Source: Piromyces finnis
Lineage: Eukaryota > Neocallimastigomycota > Neocallimastigomycetes > Neocallimastigales > Neocallimastigaceae
Direction of reading: 5' to 3'
Length of the DNA stretch: 64,000 nucleotides
NCBI GenBank assembly: GCA_002104945.1
Contig: MCFH01000088.1
Coordinates: 1 to 64,000, forward strand
Shown here: positions 1 through 11,515 of the stretch, piece after piece
How the letters are laid out: each line of letters opens with the position of its first letter
Position numbering within the stretch: the stretch's first letter is position 1
Made by a program: the position numbers and the translations under genes
Notes under the pieces: model-generated
Seen by the model: the letters and a program-made list of their open reading frames with translations, nothing else
Told to the model about the DNA's origin: nothing
Databases searched by the model: none

Positions 1-38
1 TTATTAATTTCATGTTTAAATAATAACTTGGTAAATAG

Positions 39-1957
39 GTGCTGAAGTTGTTATTGAAGAAAGACTTACTGGTCAAGAATTAAGTTGTCTTGCTTTCTCT
101 GATGGTTACACTGTTGTTCCATTACCATCTGCTCAAGATCACAAGCGTGCTCTTGAAGGTGATAAGGTAAATTTTTTAAAGATGGAAATAAATATTTAAA
201 ATGAAGTGGTAATTAATCGAAACATGAACAATATGAAATAATGATATTAAAAATAATAGGGATTAAACACTGGTGGTATGGGTTGTTACGCTCCAACTCC
301 AATTGCTACCAAGGAATTACTTGATGGTGTTATGAAGAATGTTTTACAACCAACCGTTGACGGTATGCGTCACGATGGTTACCCATTCGTCGGTATTTTA
401 TACGCTGGTTTAATGTTAACTCCAAATGGTCCAAAGGTCTTAGAATACAACTGCCGTTTCGGTGACCCAGAAACTGAAGTTCTTTTACCACTTCTTGATG
501 ACAAGACTGATCTTGTTCAAGTTATGCTTGCTGCTGCTGAAGGTCGTCTTGACTCTGTTTACATTGGTTTCAGAGACTGTTTCGCTGCTACCGTTGTTGC
601 TGCTTCTAAGGGTTACCCAGAAGCCTATCCAAAGGGCTTAGAAATTACTATTGGTACTATGCCAGAAGATGTTACTGTCTTCCATGCTGGTACTAAGATG
701 GATAACGGTAAGTTAGTTACCTCTGGTGGTCGTGTCCTTACTGTTACTGGTGTTGCCCCAACCTTACAAGAAGCCTTAAACAAGGCCTACGAAGGTTTAG
801 ATCAAATTCACTTTGATGGTATGCACATCAGAAGAGATATTGGTCACAGAGCTTTAAAGTTCCTTGCTGAAAACAAGAACGGTGCTCACACTACCTACGC
901 TGATGCTGGTGTTAGTATTTCTAATGGTGATCTTTTCGTTCAAAAGATTAAGGCTATGGTCAAGTCTACTGTCCGTTCTGGTGCTGATGCTGAAATCGGT
1001 GGTTTCGGTGGTAACTTTGATCTTAAGCCACTTGGTTACAAGGATCCAATTCTTGTTGCTGGTACTGATGGTGTTGGTACAAAGTTAAAGATCGCCGAAA
1101 ACATTGGTTGCCACGACACTGTTGGTATTGATTTAGTTGCCATGAGTGTTAACGATTTAATTGTCCAAGGTGCTGAACCATTATTCTTCCTTGATTACTT
1201 TGCCACTAGTAAGTTAGATGTTAAGACTGGTGCTGACTTCGTTTCTGGTATTGCCAAGGCTTGTATTGAATCTGGTTGTGCTTTAATTGGTGGTGAAACC
1301 GCTGAAATGCCAGGTTTCTACGCTCCAGGTGAATACGATGCCGCTGGTTTCTGTGTTGGTATTGTTGAACGTAACAAGCTCCTTCCACGTATTAATGAAA
1401 TTAAGGCTGGTGACGTTGTTCTTGGTTTAGCTTCTTCTGGTGTTCACTCCAATGGTTTCTCTTTAGTTCGTCACATTGTTGAAAAGAATAACTTCGATTA
1501 CAACTCCCCATCTCCATTCAGCGAAAACCAAACTCTTGGTGAAGCCTTAATCACTCCAACTCGTCTTTACGTCAAGCCACTTCTTGACACCTGTAACAAG
1601 GGTCTTATCAAGGGTCTTGCTCACATTACTGGTGGTGGTTTCATTGAAAACATTCCACGTGTCTTACCAAAGAACGCTGGTGTTGTCATTGATGCTGCTT
1701 CATACCCACTCCCACCAGTCTTCAAGTGGTTAAAGAAGAACGGTAATATTGAAGATCTTGAACTTGCCCGTACTTTCAACTGTGGTATTGGTATGGTCAT
1801 TATCTGTGATGCTGCTAACGCTGCTGAAGTTATTGCCTCTGTTAAGGCTGCTGGTGAAAAGGAAGTTTACACTTTAGGTTCTGTTGTTGACCGTGAATCT
1901 ACCAACAATGGTAAGCCAGTTGTTATTAACAACATGGAAACCGCCTGGGCTCTCTAA
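39..1957 (+). CDS. ADE5,7: Bifunctional GARS-AIRS purine enzyme (3' part, 5' end outside window)
   Basis: This is the C-terminal part of the fused phosphoribosylamine-glycine ligase / phosphoribosylformylglycinamidine cyclo-ligase, which carries out steps 2 and 5 of IMP synthesis in the cytosol. One exon runs from about 39 to 166, a GT-AG intron spans 167-259, and the last exon is 260-1957 with a TAA stop. The open reading frame continues upstream of the first internal Met at 278. The GARS ATP-grasp part shows NTGGMG and [17 protein letters not shown]. The AIRS part begins near 893 ([10 protein letters not shown]) and shows [19 protein letters not shown] and [13 protein letters not shown]. 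It stops after AIRS with no GART domain, as in fungi and unlike animals. Codon use is strongly biased (GGT, GCT, CCA, AAG), suggesting high expression. An AATAAA lies about 35 bases after the stop. Identification is very secure; the start lies beyond the window. Confidence 0.95.
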
Positions 1958-2505
1958 ATTTGAAGTTGACACTTTTTATTTCTAAAATTTCTAAATAAAA
2001 GCAGAAAATAATAGGAAATGAAAAGCAAGAATAAAAAATAGATTATTTTAATATATCCAATACTTTTCAATGAATATAAAATAAAAAAAAAATATCATCA
2101 GAGAAATTATAACATTAGAATATAAGATATTATATTTTATAGAAGAATTAAAAACTAATATAGTTAAAAAAGAAAAAAAGTCAAAAAAAAAAAAAAGCCA
2201 TAAAAGAAAAAAAAGAAAAATAACAACTATAAAAAAACACTTAATATTTAAAATGTATTATTAATGCCTTTTTTTTTTTTTTTCCTAACAGAAAAAAAAA
2301 ATTTAAATAAATAATTTATATAATTAAAAAAAAAAGTTTTTTATTTTAGAAGATTTCTACTTTTTATTTTTTTTGTGTCAATCACTATGTATATAAATTA
2401 AATTATCAAGGATGTTAATAATTATGTTGAATTTTTTTTTTTTTTTTTTTGTCGGATTGAGAGTCAACTTTAAAACAGTAATTGATTATGATTCTAATAT
2501 AATAA
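1958..2505. other. AT-rich intergenic spacer
   Basis: The 3' flank of ADE5,7, with A and T homopolymer runs (poly-T at about 2269-2283 and 2430-2450). I see no coding potential or RNA gene. It ends where the truncated LINE begins. Confidence 0.6.
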
Positions 2506-4722
2506 CGTATTTGGGATGGAGACTTCCCCAACTCATGGAATGAATCCAGTATTGTTTCTATTCCTAAGAAGGGAGATTTGACAGATTGTGATAACTATCG
2601 AGGTATATCACTTATCAATAATGGTATTAAGTTGATTTCCAAAATTGTCACCACTAGAATCTCAGAATATGGTCTAAAGAATAATTTCATTAGACCTGAA
2701 CAATTTGGTTTTCGAAAAAAGGAAGAAAGTATCAGTCTTTTCATTTCAATCCAAGAAATATGCCGTAGACGTCAATTAGATAATAAAGAGACATATTTGG
2801 CCTTTTTAGATCTCAGGAAAGCATACGATTCAGTCCCAATCGGTAATATTCTCCATAAATTAGATTGTTTAGGAATCCGAGGTAAGAGTTTACAATTCAT
2901 CAAAAATTTATATTTAACATCTAAGGCTAATGTCAAATTAGATGGACAATTCTCGAAATCTTTTGATGTGAAGAAAGGAGTCCGTCAAGGATGCCCTCTT
3001 TCTCCTATTCTCTTTAATCTCTTTATTAATGATATATTTAAAGAGTGTGAAGATCTCGGAGTCAGTTTAGGTGACACTCGATGCTGTGGTGGACTTTTTG
3101 CAGATGATATAGTTATTTGTGCTCCAACAAGAGGATGCTTAAAAAAGATGCTTAGAAGAGTTAATGAATGGGCCTTGTATAATGAAATGGAATTTGGTAT
3201 CCAGAAATGTTCAACGATGGTGATTCGTCCTGAATCAATAGAAAATCAGAACAAGAGAGATCCAACATTTTACTTAGCAGGACAACCCATTCCAACTACT
3301 GACTGCTACACTTATCTTGGTGTTCCATTTGATAAGAATTTGTCCCTTAAACCAGTAATTAATGTTCTTAATAACAAGGTTTTGAAAGGACTTTTCTCAG
3401 TCAGTAAATTCTTAAGAAATCCTAATATTCCTATTCCTTTCAAAAAACTAGTACTTAACTCACAAGTGATTAGCAGAGTTTCATACTTTGCACCATTACT
3501 TGGATCCAACAAAGCTAGGTCTAGGATTGCTCAGAAGCATGTTAACAAAGGAATACGATGGGTTGCCGGAGTTCATAAAGCTGTATCGTTTATATCTTTA
3601 TACTCTATCTCAAAAGATTTGAATATTCCTCCATTGTCAGCCAAATGTGCGTTAGCTCAGGTTAGATGTTTTAACAAATGGAAAAACTCAAATTGTATTA
3701 TCTCACACCTTGTCAATTACATTCCTAAATTTAGAAAATACACGTGGTGCAAATCAAGTAGGACACTTGAAAAAAAACTAAAGAAGCATGGAGATGTTAA
3801 AGCAGTTAAAAACTTTTATTGGAAAGATCTCAAAGGGAATTCAATCAAAGCGCAATATTATGATGATAATAAATTTATTGAAACTAAAGATTTTATTAAA
3901 TTATGTTATGAGTACCCAGAGTTTGCCTATGGCTTCTACTGGCTATTGAAAGCAAGAAGCGGATATAAGTTGGATGCTAGAGTTGCCAAAGCTGCTAAAT
4001 TTGTTGATCCAGTTTGTCCTAACTACTGTCCATGTTGCAAGTGTGGAGATCAAAGTATTAAACATTGGTTATTAGATTGTCCAACATTTAGAGATATCCG
4101 TATTAAACATTATGATTCCATAGTCCAGCTATTAAATTTTTTCAGTCAACGTAATTCCAATAGTCCTATCAATAATAATGAAATTGATAATATCAGTAGA
4201 GATAGTAATAACATTAATAGTAATAGTAACAATAGTAGTAATAACAATAGTAATAGTAACATTAGTAATAGTAACAATAGTAATAATAACAATAATAGAA
4301 ATAATAATATTAGTAATGATAGCAATAGTGAAGATAATAATTCTAATTTAGATAGTAATTTAGTTAATGATAGTAATAGTTCTAATAATCCGGTGAATAT
4401 TAATGTGTATGATTATTCTAGTGTGTGCAGTAAAATATTTAAATTCCTTCTTGGGGGAAGAAGTTTTAACAATATCAATTACAATTCAAGGGAATGGAAA
4501 GAACTTTGTAAGCGTCAGATTCAATCTGGTACTAATGAAGGAGCACCATTCTTGACGGTAACCGCGGAACTTCTAACCAAAATCATGCCTTTTGCTATTG
4601 GCCAGCAATGGTCAATGTTCAAAAGGTTTGAAGCAACATCCAAGAGCGTCAATGCTGAAGAAACAGTAAGACAGGCCAGGAGGGCCAGCGCAACCAATGG
4701 AGATCATAATTTTGTTCCATGA
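2506..4722 (+). pseudogene. LINE ORF2 fragment: reverse transcriptase plus zinc knuckle (5'-truncated)
   Basis: An open frame without stops, but it lacks the endonuclease and any native start; the Met at 2578 is internal. Reverse transcriptase blocks are clear: LAFLDLRKAYDSV (first catalytic Asp), GVRQGCPLSPILFNLF, and FADD at 3097-3108 (catalytic Asp pair). A Cys-rich zinc-knuckle motif follows near 4018-4080 (CPCC...KHW..DC). A Ser/Asn-rich stretch of about 80 residues (4159-4385) separates the knuckle from a conserved C-terminal block that ends in a TGA at 4720-4722. The frame differs from copy 2 at about a dozen residues plus tract length. It encodes no functional element on its own. Confidence 0.9.
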
Positions 4723-4981
4723 CAAAATTTTGATCTTTGGCTCGGTGTCCCATTGGAAGTCAAATACAATTATTATACTTTAGTATGATAGTGGCTTTCT
4801 TACTTTAATTAAAATTACTAGAATACATTATACTCAATTTTTATTCATTTGTGTTTATTTAAACATATTTTTTTTATTTTTATTTTATTTTAATTTTTAT
4901 ATTACATGTATTATAATTTTAATTAAATTAATAATAAAGTTTAAAATATTTGATGCCGTTAAAAAAAAAAAAAAAAAAAAA
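2506..4981 (+). mobile_element. LINE (non-LTR retrotransposon), 5'-truncated copy 1
   Basis: Sequence identity with the second LINE copy (11484-15549, opposite strand) begins at 2506 (CGTATTTGGGATGG). It continues through the reverse transcriptase ORF, a 3' UTR ending in GATGCCGTT at 4960, and a poly(A) tail at 4961-4981. The missing 5' part, including the endonuclease, and the A-tail are typical of target-primed reverse transcription. I found no convincing target-site duplication: the 5' flank ends ATATAATAA and the 3' flank starts ATTCAATAATTT, which are similar but not exact. It lies directly upstream of a much older LINE relic. Confidence 0.93.
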
Positions 4982-4984
4982 TTC

Positions 4985-6041
4985 AATAATTTAATTATAA
5001 TCAATATATCCCAACAAAAATAGAACTCGTAGAGTCCAGTCTTTTTATCAATACTGCTGTTCTTTGGAGTGTCAAAAGCTTTCACAATAACAAGGATTTT
5101 GTCTTTGAACGAAATTCATTTATTAGCTTGTATGCCCTTACAAGTGATTTAAGGATTCCAACACTTTCAGGTATTCGTGCTGCGCAACAAGTGAAATTGT
5201 TTTGTTAAATGGAGAAAATCAAATTGTATAATTAAAGATCTCGTCCGATCTATTCCTTCCATGTTTCATTACTCTTGGGCCAAAGAATCTTGTTCAATAC
5301 TTTTGAAAATAAATATATATTAAAAGTACTAAAGATATTAGAGAACATTATTGGAATAATAGGTAGCCTAAATAATGGAAGTAAAGCCCTCAGATATACT
5401 AACAACAAATTCCTTAATTCAAATCGCCTAATGCATATCGGTCTCAACAAACCTCACTTAAATTTAGGAATTACCTGGATTATTCGTATTTGATGCGGTT
5501 ATGAAAACACTACCATAATTGCTATTGATAGTAATTGAATTACTTCTGACTGTCCTCATGTCTGTCCATGTTGTGGATATGATGAACAATCTTTTTATCA
5601 TTGGATTTTAGAATGTTCTGCATTCTCTGAATACAGAGCTTCTTCACTTAGCTTTCTTGACGATCTTTTATCTTTTTATCCTTTTTCAAAATAAATACAA
5701 TAATCTATTCATCACTTACTTACTCCCTGAAATGGAAGTAAGAAAAATAATTTATAACTATATTTTTACGTTCCTTCTTGGTGGAACTTTAGCTTATAGG
5801 AAGCTACAAATCGATAAGGCGGAACAAAGGCATTTGAATGAACAGCTTTACAGTTCATCGGGGTCTCATGTTACATATGTAGAGGGTCTCGCGGCTTTTC
5901 TTACTAAAACAATTCCTATCATTAGTAGCTCTATGAAGCTACTTTTTGATAGGTTTAGTAAGACACCTAACGTAATCAAGAGCGCCGACGTCATACCGAT
6001 ATGGCAAAGGAACATTCCTAATGTTCCGTACACAAGGTTCA
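4985..6041 (+). mobile_element. Decayed LINE relic related to the intact family
   Basis: Translated pieces in shifting frames match the C-terminal half of the neighbouring LINE ORF. LYALTSDLRIPTLSG (about 5125-5170) corresponds to LYSISKDLNIPPLSA. A Cys/His motif (CPCCGYDEQSFYHWILEC, about 5560-5615) corresponds to CPCCKCGDQSIKHWLLDC. FTFLLGG and the C-terminal block follow at about 5760-6000. Stops and frameshifts break the frame, for example near 5205. Residue identity is low, so this is an older or different subfamily in the same orientation. The poly(A) of the younger copy abuts its 5' edge. The outer limits are approximate. Confidence 0.75.
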
Positions 6042-6696
6042 ATGTTAGTATTTACTCAAATTCGAATGAAAACATTATGAATTCATGGGAGAGTTTAGTG
6101 GACACCACACTATCATACCTGATGTTACTTCTCTTTTTTATTTCATTTAATTTATTAGGCAGGGACCAATCCCACACAGTACGAATTGCAAAGTTCATTG
6201 AACTTTTATGCCACTTTAATATAATGCCAAGAAAAATAAATAAATACAAGAAGAAGTGTATTCTCTTCCTAGTCTAAAAAAAAAAAAATAATAATAATAA
6301 TTAATATATATAGGAATAATATAAGTACTTGAAATCTTATATTAATTCCTTATCAACCATATTCATTTTCTATTAGTGATAAAGAATACAACATACATGA
6401 TAGTTATTATTGATATATTTATTTATTTTTTTTTTTTTTCCTTTTTTTTATTATTATTACAAATAATTACAATTTTAATATAAATAAAAATTTAAAAAAA
6501 TATATATATTTTTTTGTTATTCATTTTTTTTTTCTAACTTTGACAGTAACTCTAAATCTTATTGATGATTAAATTATATTAAGAAAAAGCATGACGAAAT
6601 AAAAAAAGTTCGATAATAATAATAATAATAATAATAAAATAAATAAGATATGAATATTAGATGATATACAATTTTTTTTGTTTCTTTATTTCATTT
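6042..6696. other. AT-rich intergenic region downstream of TSR3
   Basis: This may include the 3' end of the LINE relic. Otherwise it holds short A/T runs and a small (TAA)n at 6617-6638. I see nothing coding. Confidence 0.5.
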
Positions 6697-9140
6697 TTAC
6701 AAATTTAATTTTTGGTTTAAATCATGTGCTAATTTTTCACTCTTTTTTATTCTAGTAGTATTTCCAAGTTTATCAGTAACGATTTCATAGTCATCGTCAT
6801 CATCTTCTTCTTCATCTTCTTCTTCTATTTCCTTTTTAACTCTAATAGTATTACCAAATCTATCTGTTATTATTTCATATTCATCATCATCATCTTCTTC
6901 TTCTTCTTCATCATCTTCTTCTTCTACTTCCTTTTTAACTCTAATAGTATTTCCAAATCTATCTGTTATTATTTCATATTCATCATCATCTTCTTCTTCA
7001 TCATCTTCTTCTTTATTCTTCTTGACTCTTATTGTATTTCCAAATCTATCTGTTATTGTTTCATATTCATCATCATCATCCTCTTCTTCTTCATCTTCGT
7101 CATCATCTTCTTCGCTATCATAATCAAAACTCTTCTTTGCATTTTTTACAAATTCTTCTTCATCATCATCATCTTCTTCTTCACTATCTTCATCAGAATC
7201 TACATCCCACATATCCTTATTTTTATGATTTGGGTTTTCAAGTAATAAATCATCATCATCAAGACCTATTTTTATCAAATATAAAAATATATAAAAATAA
7301 AAATATATAAAATTATTAAATATAATTATATTTTAATTATTTTCTCCTAAATTTGAAATTAAATTAAATTTATAGTAATGCAAAAAAAAAATAAAAACTT
7401 ACGATTCTTTGATTCTTTAGTTTCTTTTTCTAATTTTTCTAAATATTTCTTTTGGAAGGCTAAAACTTCATCTGAATTTTTACATTTGGTGTAGTGTTTT
7501 AATAAACCACTTTATATATTTAAAATATTATAATTTTAATAATTTTTTTTGTCTTTTCATAGTTTACTAATATGTATATGAATTAATTTTTTTTTAAAAA
7601 AAAAAAAAAAAACTTACTGGTTCAATTCATAAAATGCATGTCCCCAAGTAAATTTACTCATAATTTCATCACCATATTCCTTTAAATCTTTATATATATA
7701 TAATTTATATTAATTATTATTTTTTATATCCTTTGCAACTACTATATAAACTATATAAATAGGTATTTAATATTCTTACCACAAATATAACAACAGGCAG
7801 CAAAAGCTTCTGCACAATTAAGACGGAATGGTTTACCATAATTGACAGGATTTGAAGCAATAAGGAATGGTACTAATAATATATATTTTATATCATATTA
7901 TATATATATATAAAAAAGTGAAATAAAAAAATATAAAATTATTAATACATAATATTAAAATATTTAATATGTATTTTTAAAAAGAGTTTCATTTCTTGAT
8001 ATTCTCATATATTTAATATTTAATAATGATGGTGGTAATTGAAATGATGAGGATGATATTAATAATAACAAATAATAATTACATAAACGTTCATTTGGTG
8101 ACTTTATTCTTCCCCAAGGAATTTCTTCAAGTCTTGCCCAAGAACATTCAATAACAGCAAGACCACTCTTTAAAATTATATCTCTATCTTCCATTGAAAC
8201 CACTTTTTTACTTTCTGAACTGTATATTTACGATATAAATATAATAAAAGTGAAAAAAAAAAAAAATAATAATAATAATAATAATTATTAATAAAAAACA
8301 ATTGAATTATTTAAATTATAATTCACTCTAGAAAAATCTTTAATCATTTAAATTTTAAATGAAGATATAAAATATATATTATAAATACCTTAAAACAATT
8401 CCTTTAAATTTTTGACCAACTCTTAAATCTTTTGCTAAACCTAAACGAATTAACTTTTTACCAGAACAACGTTTTGGATCACAGTGATCGAAATCCTATT
8501 AAATTATTTATTATTTTTTTTTATAATAATAATAATAAAAGAAGTAGGAATTTTAATAGAATTACAAATAATATTTTTAAAACTTGAATACTGAATTGCG
8601 TTTGTATAATTTTTTTTTTTAAAAAAAAAAAAACATTGATAATAATGTATTGAATTATTTGGTTAACTCTTTTTTTTTCTTTTTTTTTATATATATATTA
8701 TTTTGAAATAATAAAAATAAATTGTTGATATACGATAAGAATAATAATCATTTGATATATACCCACATCCCTAAAGGAAATGGTATTGAACTTCTACCAC
8801 TACCTTTTATATAATATATATAATTATATTTAAATAGGTTATTATCATTATTACATTTTGTAATAAAAACATTTTATTTTTTATCCATTAATTTTTACTT
8901 TTAGCTTCTGAGGACACTAAAATTCCATCTTCATTTACATAAGATTCGGTATATCTACAACAATAGAGGTAATAATAATAAAAAAAAAAAGTTTCAATCT
9001 CAAATTTCAAAATGAAATTTTATAAAATTATTAAATTTTTAAATTTTATATATATATAAATACCTTGCATATTTACTGCCACTATTATTATTATAATATT
9101 TTTTGGCCTTATTATTAGAACCTTTCTTACCCTTTGCCAT
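6697..9140 (-). CDS. TSR3: TSR3, 18S rRNA aminocarboxypropyltransferase
   Basis: TSR3 transfers the acp group from S-adenosylmethionine to the hypermodified pseudouridine of 18S rRNA late in 40S maturation. I rebuilt nine exons: 9064-9140, 8899-8954, 8763-8803, 8389-8495, 8083-8219, 7780-7872, 7618-7687, 7403-7509 and 6697-7265. These give about 418 residues, with Met at 9140. Family blocks appear in order: [76 protein letters not shown] and [11 protein letters not shown]. The last exon encodes an acidic tail carrying four copies of a module resembling [16 protein letters not shown]. The Met codon at 8203 and the apparent peptide near 8030 come from reading across exon 5 and its intron. Function is secure; tail function is unknown. 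Confidence 0.93.
6741..7080 (-). repeat. In-frame tandem repeat in the TSR3 C-terminal tail
   Basis: Four units of about 29-33 codons each hold a conserved core ([16 protein letters not shown] or close variants) and an Asp/Glu-rich spacer of variable length. Cores lie at about 7023-7070, 6936-6978, 6837-6879 and 6748-6795. The middle units are nearly identical in DNA, including synonymous positions; the outermost C-terminal unit is the most diverged. Confidence 0.85.
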
Positions 9141-10318
9141 GACAACTTTTTGTAGTAATTGACCTTGTTGGTATATCTTCTGTACCACCTACTTTCTTCT
9201 TAATAATTTTAAAAATCAATTTAATTTTAACCAATCATATGTAATATAAATCAGTCAATATTTTATAATAAGAATCATTTTTCTAAAGATTATATATAAT
9301 AAATTAGATTTCAATAAATTTAAAAAATGACATTCTTCAAGACTTGTAATCTTGAATAAAGTAGTTTCCATCATTTTAGAGCTAAAATTTTATTTTTGGT
9401 TTAAAGAAAGAAATTACTAATATAGATAAACTCTGGGCAAACTATTCTGGATTGATTTATATTTGAAGGAATAGCAATCGATGAGTTGAAATTTCATCCT
9501 ATTAAAAAAAGAAATGAATCTGAAAATTTGTGTAATAAATTAATAACATATTAAGATTGAATGTGGTATAAGAAAGTTATTGTTTTTTTTTATTATTAAA
9601 GATGTATGTGATATTTTTAAAAGAGAATCTTTTAATGGTTAAAATTATGTGTTTGGTCAGTATGATATTGAAATGAGGTAATTTAATAGCTATTTTCTAT
9701 CTTATTTATTTTTAAGCAAAATTAAATTGTTAGTATAATTGTTTATATAAGAAAAGTATTGATTTTTTTTTTTTTTTTTTTTTTTTTAGTGAGAAAATAC
9801 GAAAAAAAAAAAAAAAAAATGGACATTTGGACCAAGTTCAAATAAATTATTTCAAATATAATGGTCATTACTTTTTTTTTTTTTTTTTAATAACTAAAAC
9901 ATGAAAATGTATTTTTCTTTCTTTTCCAAAAAATAATAATAATAATAAAAGATTAGAAAACTTTTTTTAATGTAAAATATTATTTTTGAAGAGTTTAAAC
10001 CTTTTTTTTTTTTTAAATAAATAACTTTTTGATATCAACTATTATTAATTTTTTTATGTATTTCCAAAGTAATATAATGTATGGTAAGTAAGTAATAATC
10101 ATAAAAATAAAAAGTATAATACACTATTTTTTAGTATTTATTAAATAATGTAAAAAAAAAAAAAAAAAAATAAATAAATAAATAATAAAATTATAACAAT
10201 AAGAATAAAATTATAATAATAATAATAATCAAAATAATAATAAAGATAATTTTTATTTACTATTAAAATTAAACTATATAAAAAAATGTTTCCTAAGCTA
10301 AGGAATAAAAAATCAACT
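9141..10318. other. Intergenic region between TSR3 and tRNA-Leu
   Basis: AT-rich spacer with poly-T at about 9765-9788, poly-A at about 9801-9819 and further A/T runs. It should contain the TSR3 promoter near 9141. I see no gene. The oligo-A on this strand at 10307-10312 reads as T6 on the minus strand, a suitable Pol III terminator for the adjacent tRNA. Confidence 0.5.
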
Positions 10319-10399
10319 TGACTAAGGTGGGATTCGAACCCACGCCACATGTGTGACCAGGGCCTAAACCTGACGCGTTAACCTCTCCGCCACTTAGCC
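10319..10399 (-). tRNA. tRNA-Leu (anticodon UAG)
   Basis: Read on the minus strand, the acceptor arm GGCTAAG pairs with CTTAGTC (one G-T pair) and the discriminator is A. The anticodon stem TCAGG/CCTGG encloses the loop TTTAGGC, placing TAG at positions 34-36, which reads CUA leucine codons. A long variable arm (class II) precedes the T arm GTGGG-TTCGAAT-CCCAC. The D arm carries GGTTAA. There is no intron and no encoded CCA. A T6 tract lies about 7 bases downstream (10307-10312) as a Pol III terminator. Both internal promoter boxes fall in the D and T arms. Confidence 0.95.
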
Positions 10400-11335
<936 letters not shown>

Positions 11336-11470
11336 TTATTGTTTGACAGTATAAATGGATCAAATAAAATCTTTATCCCTCTCTTTTATTATACCTTTGA
11401 AATAGTTTAGAAAATTATTTTGATCCACCTTCCTATATAACTACTACGTATTAATTTAAACCTATTTATT

Positions 11471-11479
11471 CATTGATAT

Positions 11480-11483
<4 letters not shown>
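11471..11483. repeat. Target-site duplication, 3' flank of LINE copy 2
   Basis: CATTGATATTGAT, identical to 15550-15562 on the other side of the element. The preceding T is also shared, so the duplication may be 14 bp. Confidence 0.9.

Positions 11484-11515
<32 letters not shown>

Noticed and set aside
864-1088. Second frame inside ADE5,7
   Set aside because: Shadow of a codon-biased coding sequence.
5250-5493. Overlapping small frames on both strands
   Set aside because: They lie in the decayed LINE relic; no independent gene.
7032-7310. His/Leu-rich frame opposite TSR3
   Set aside because: Antisense of the Asp/Glu-rich TSR3 tail; no independent support.
7964-8203. A separate gene near 8 kb ending in a basic tail
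   Set aside because: It is TSR3 exon 5 read through into its intron; splicing at 8082 restores the conserved [16 protein letters not shown] block.
10141-10350. 69-residue frame on the minus strand
   Set aside because: It overlaps the tRNA-Leu gene and continues into A/T runs.
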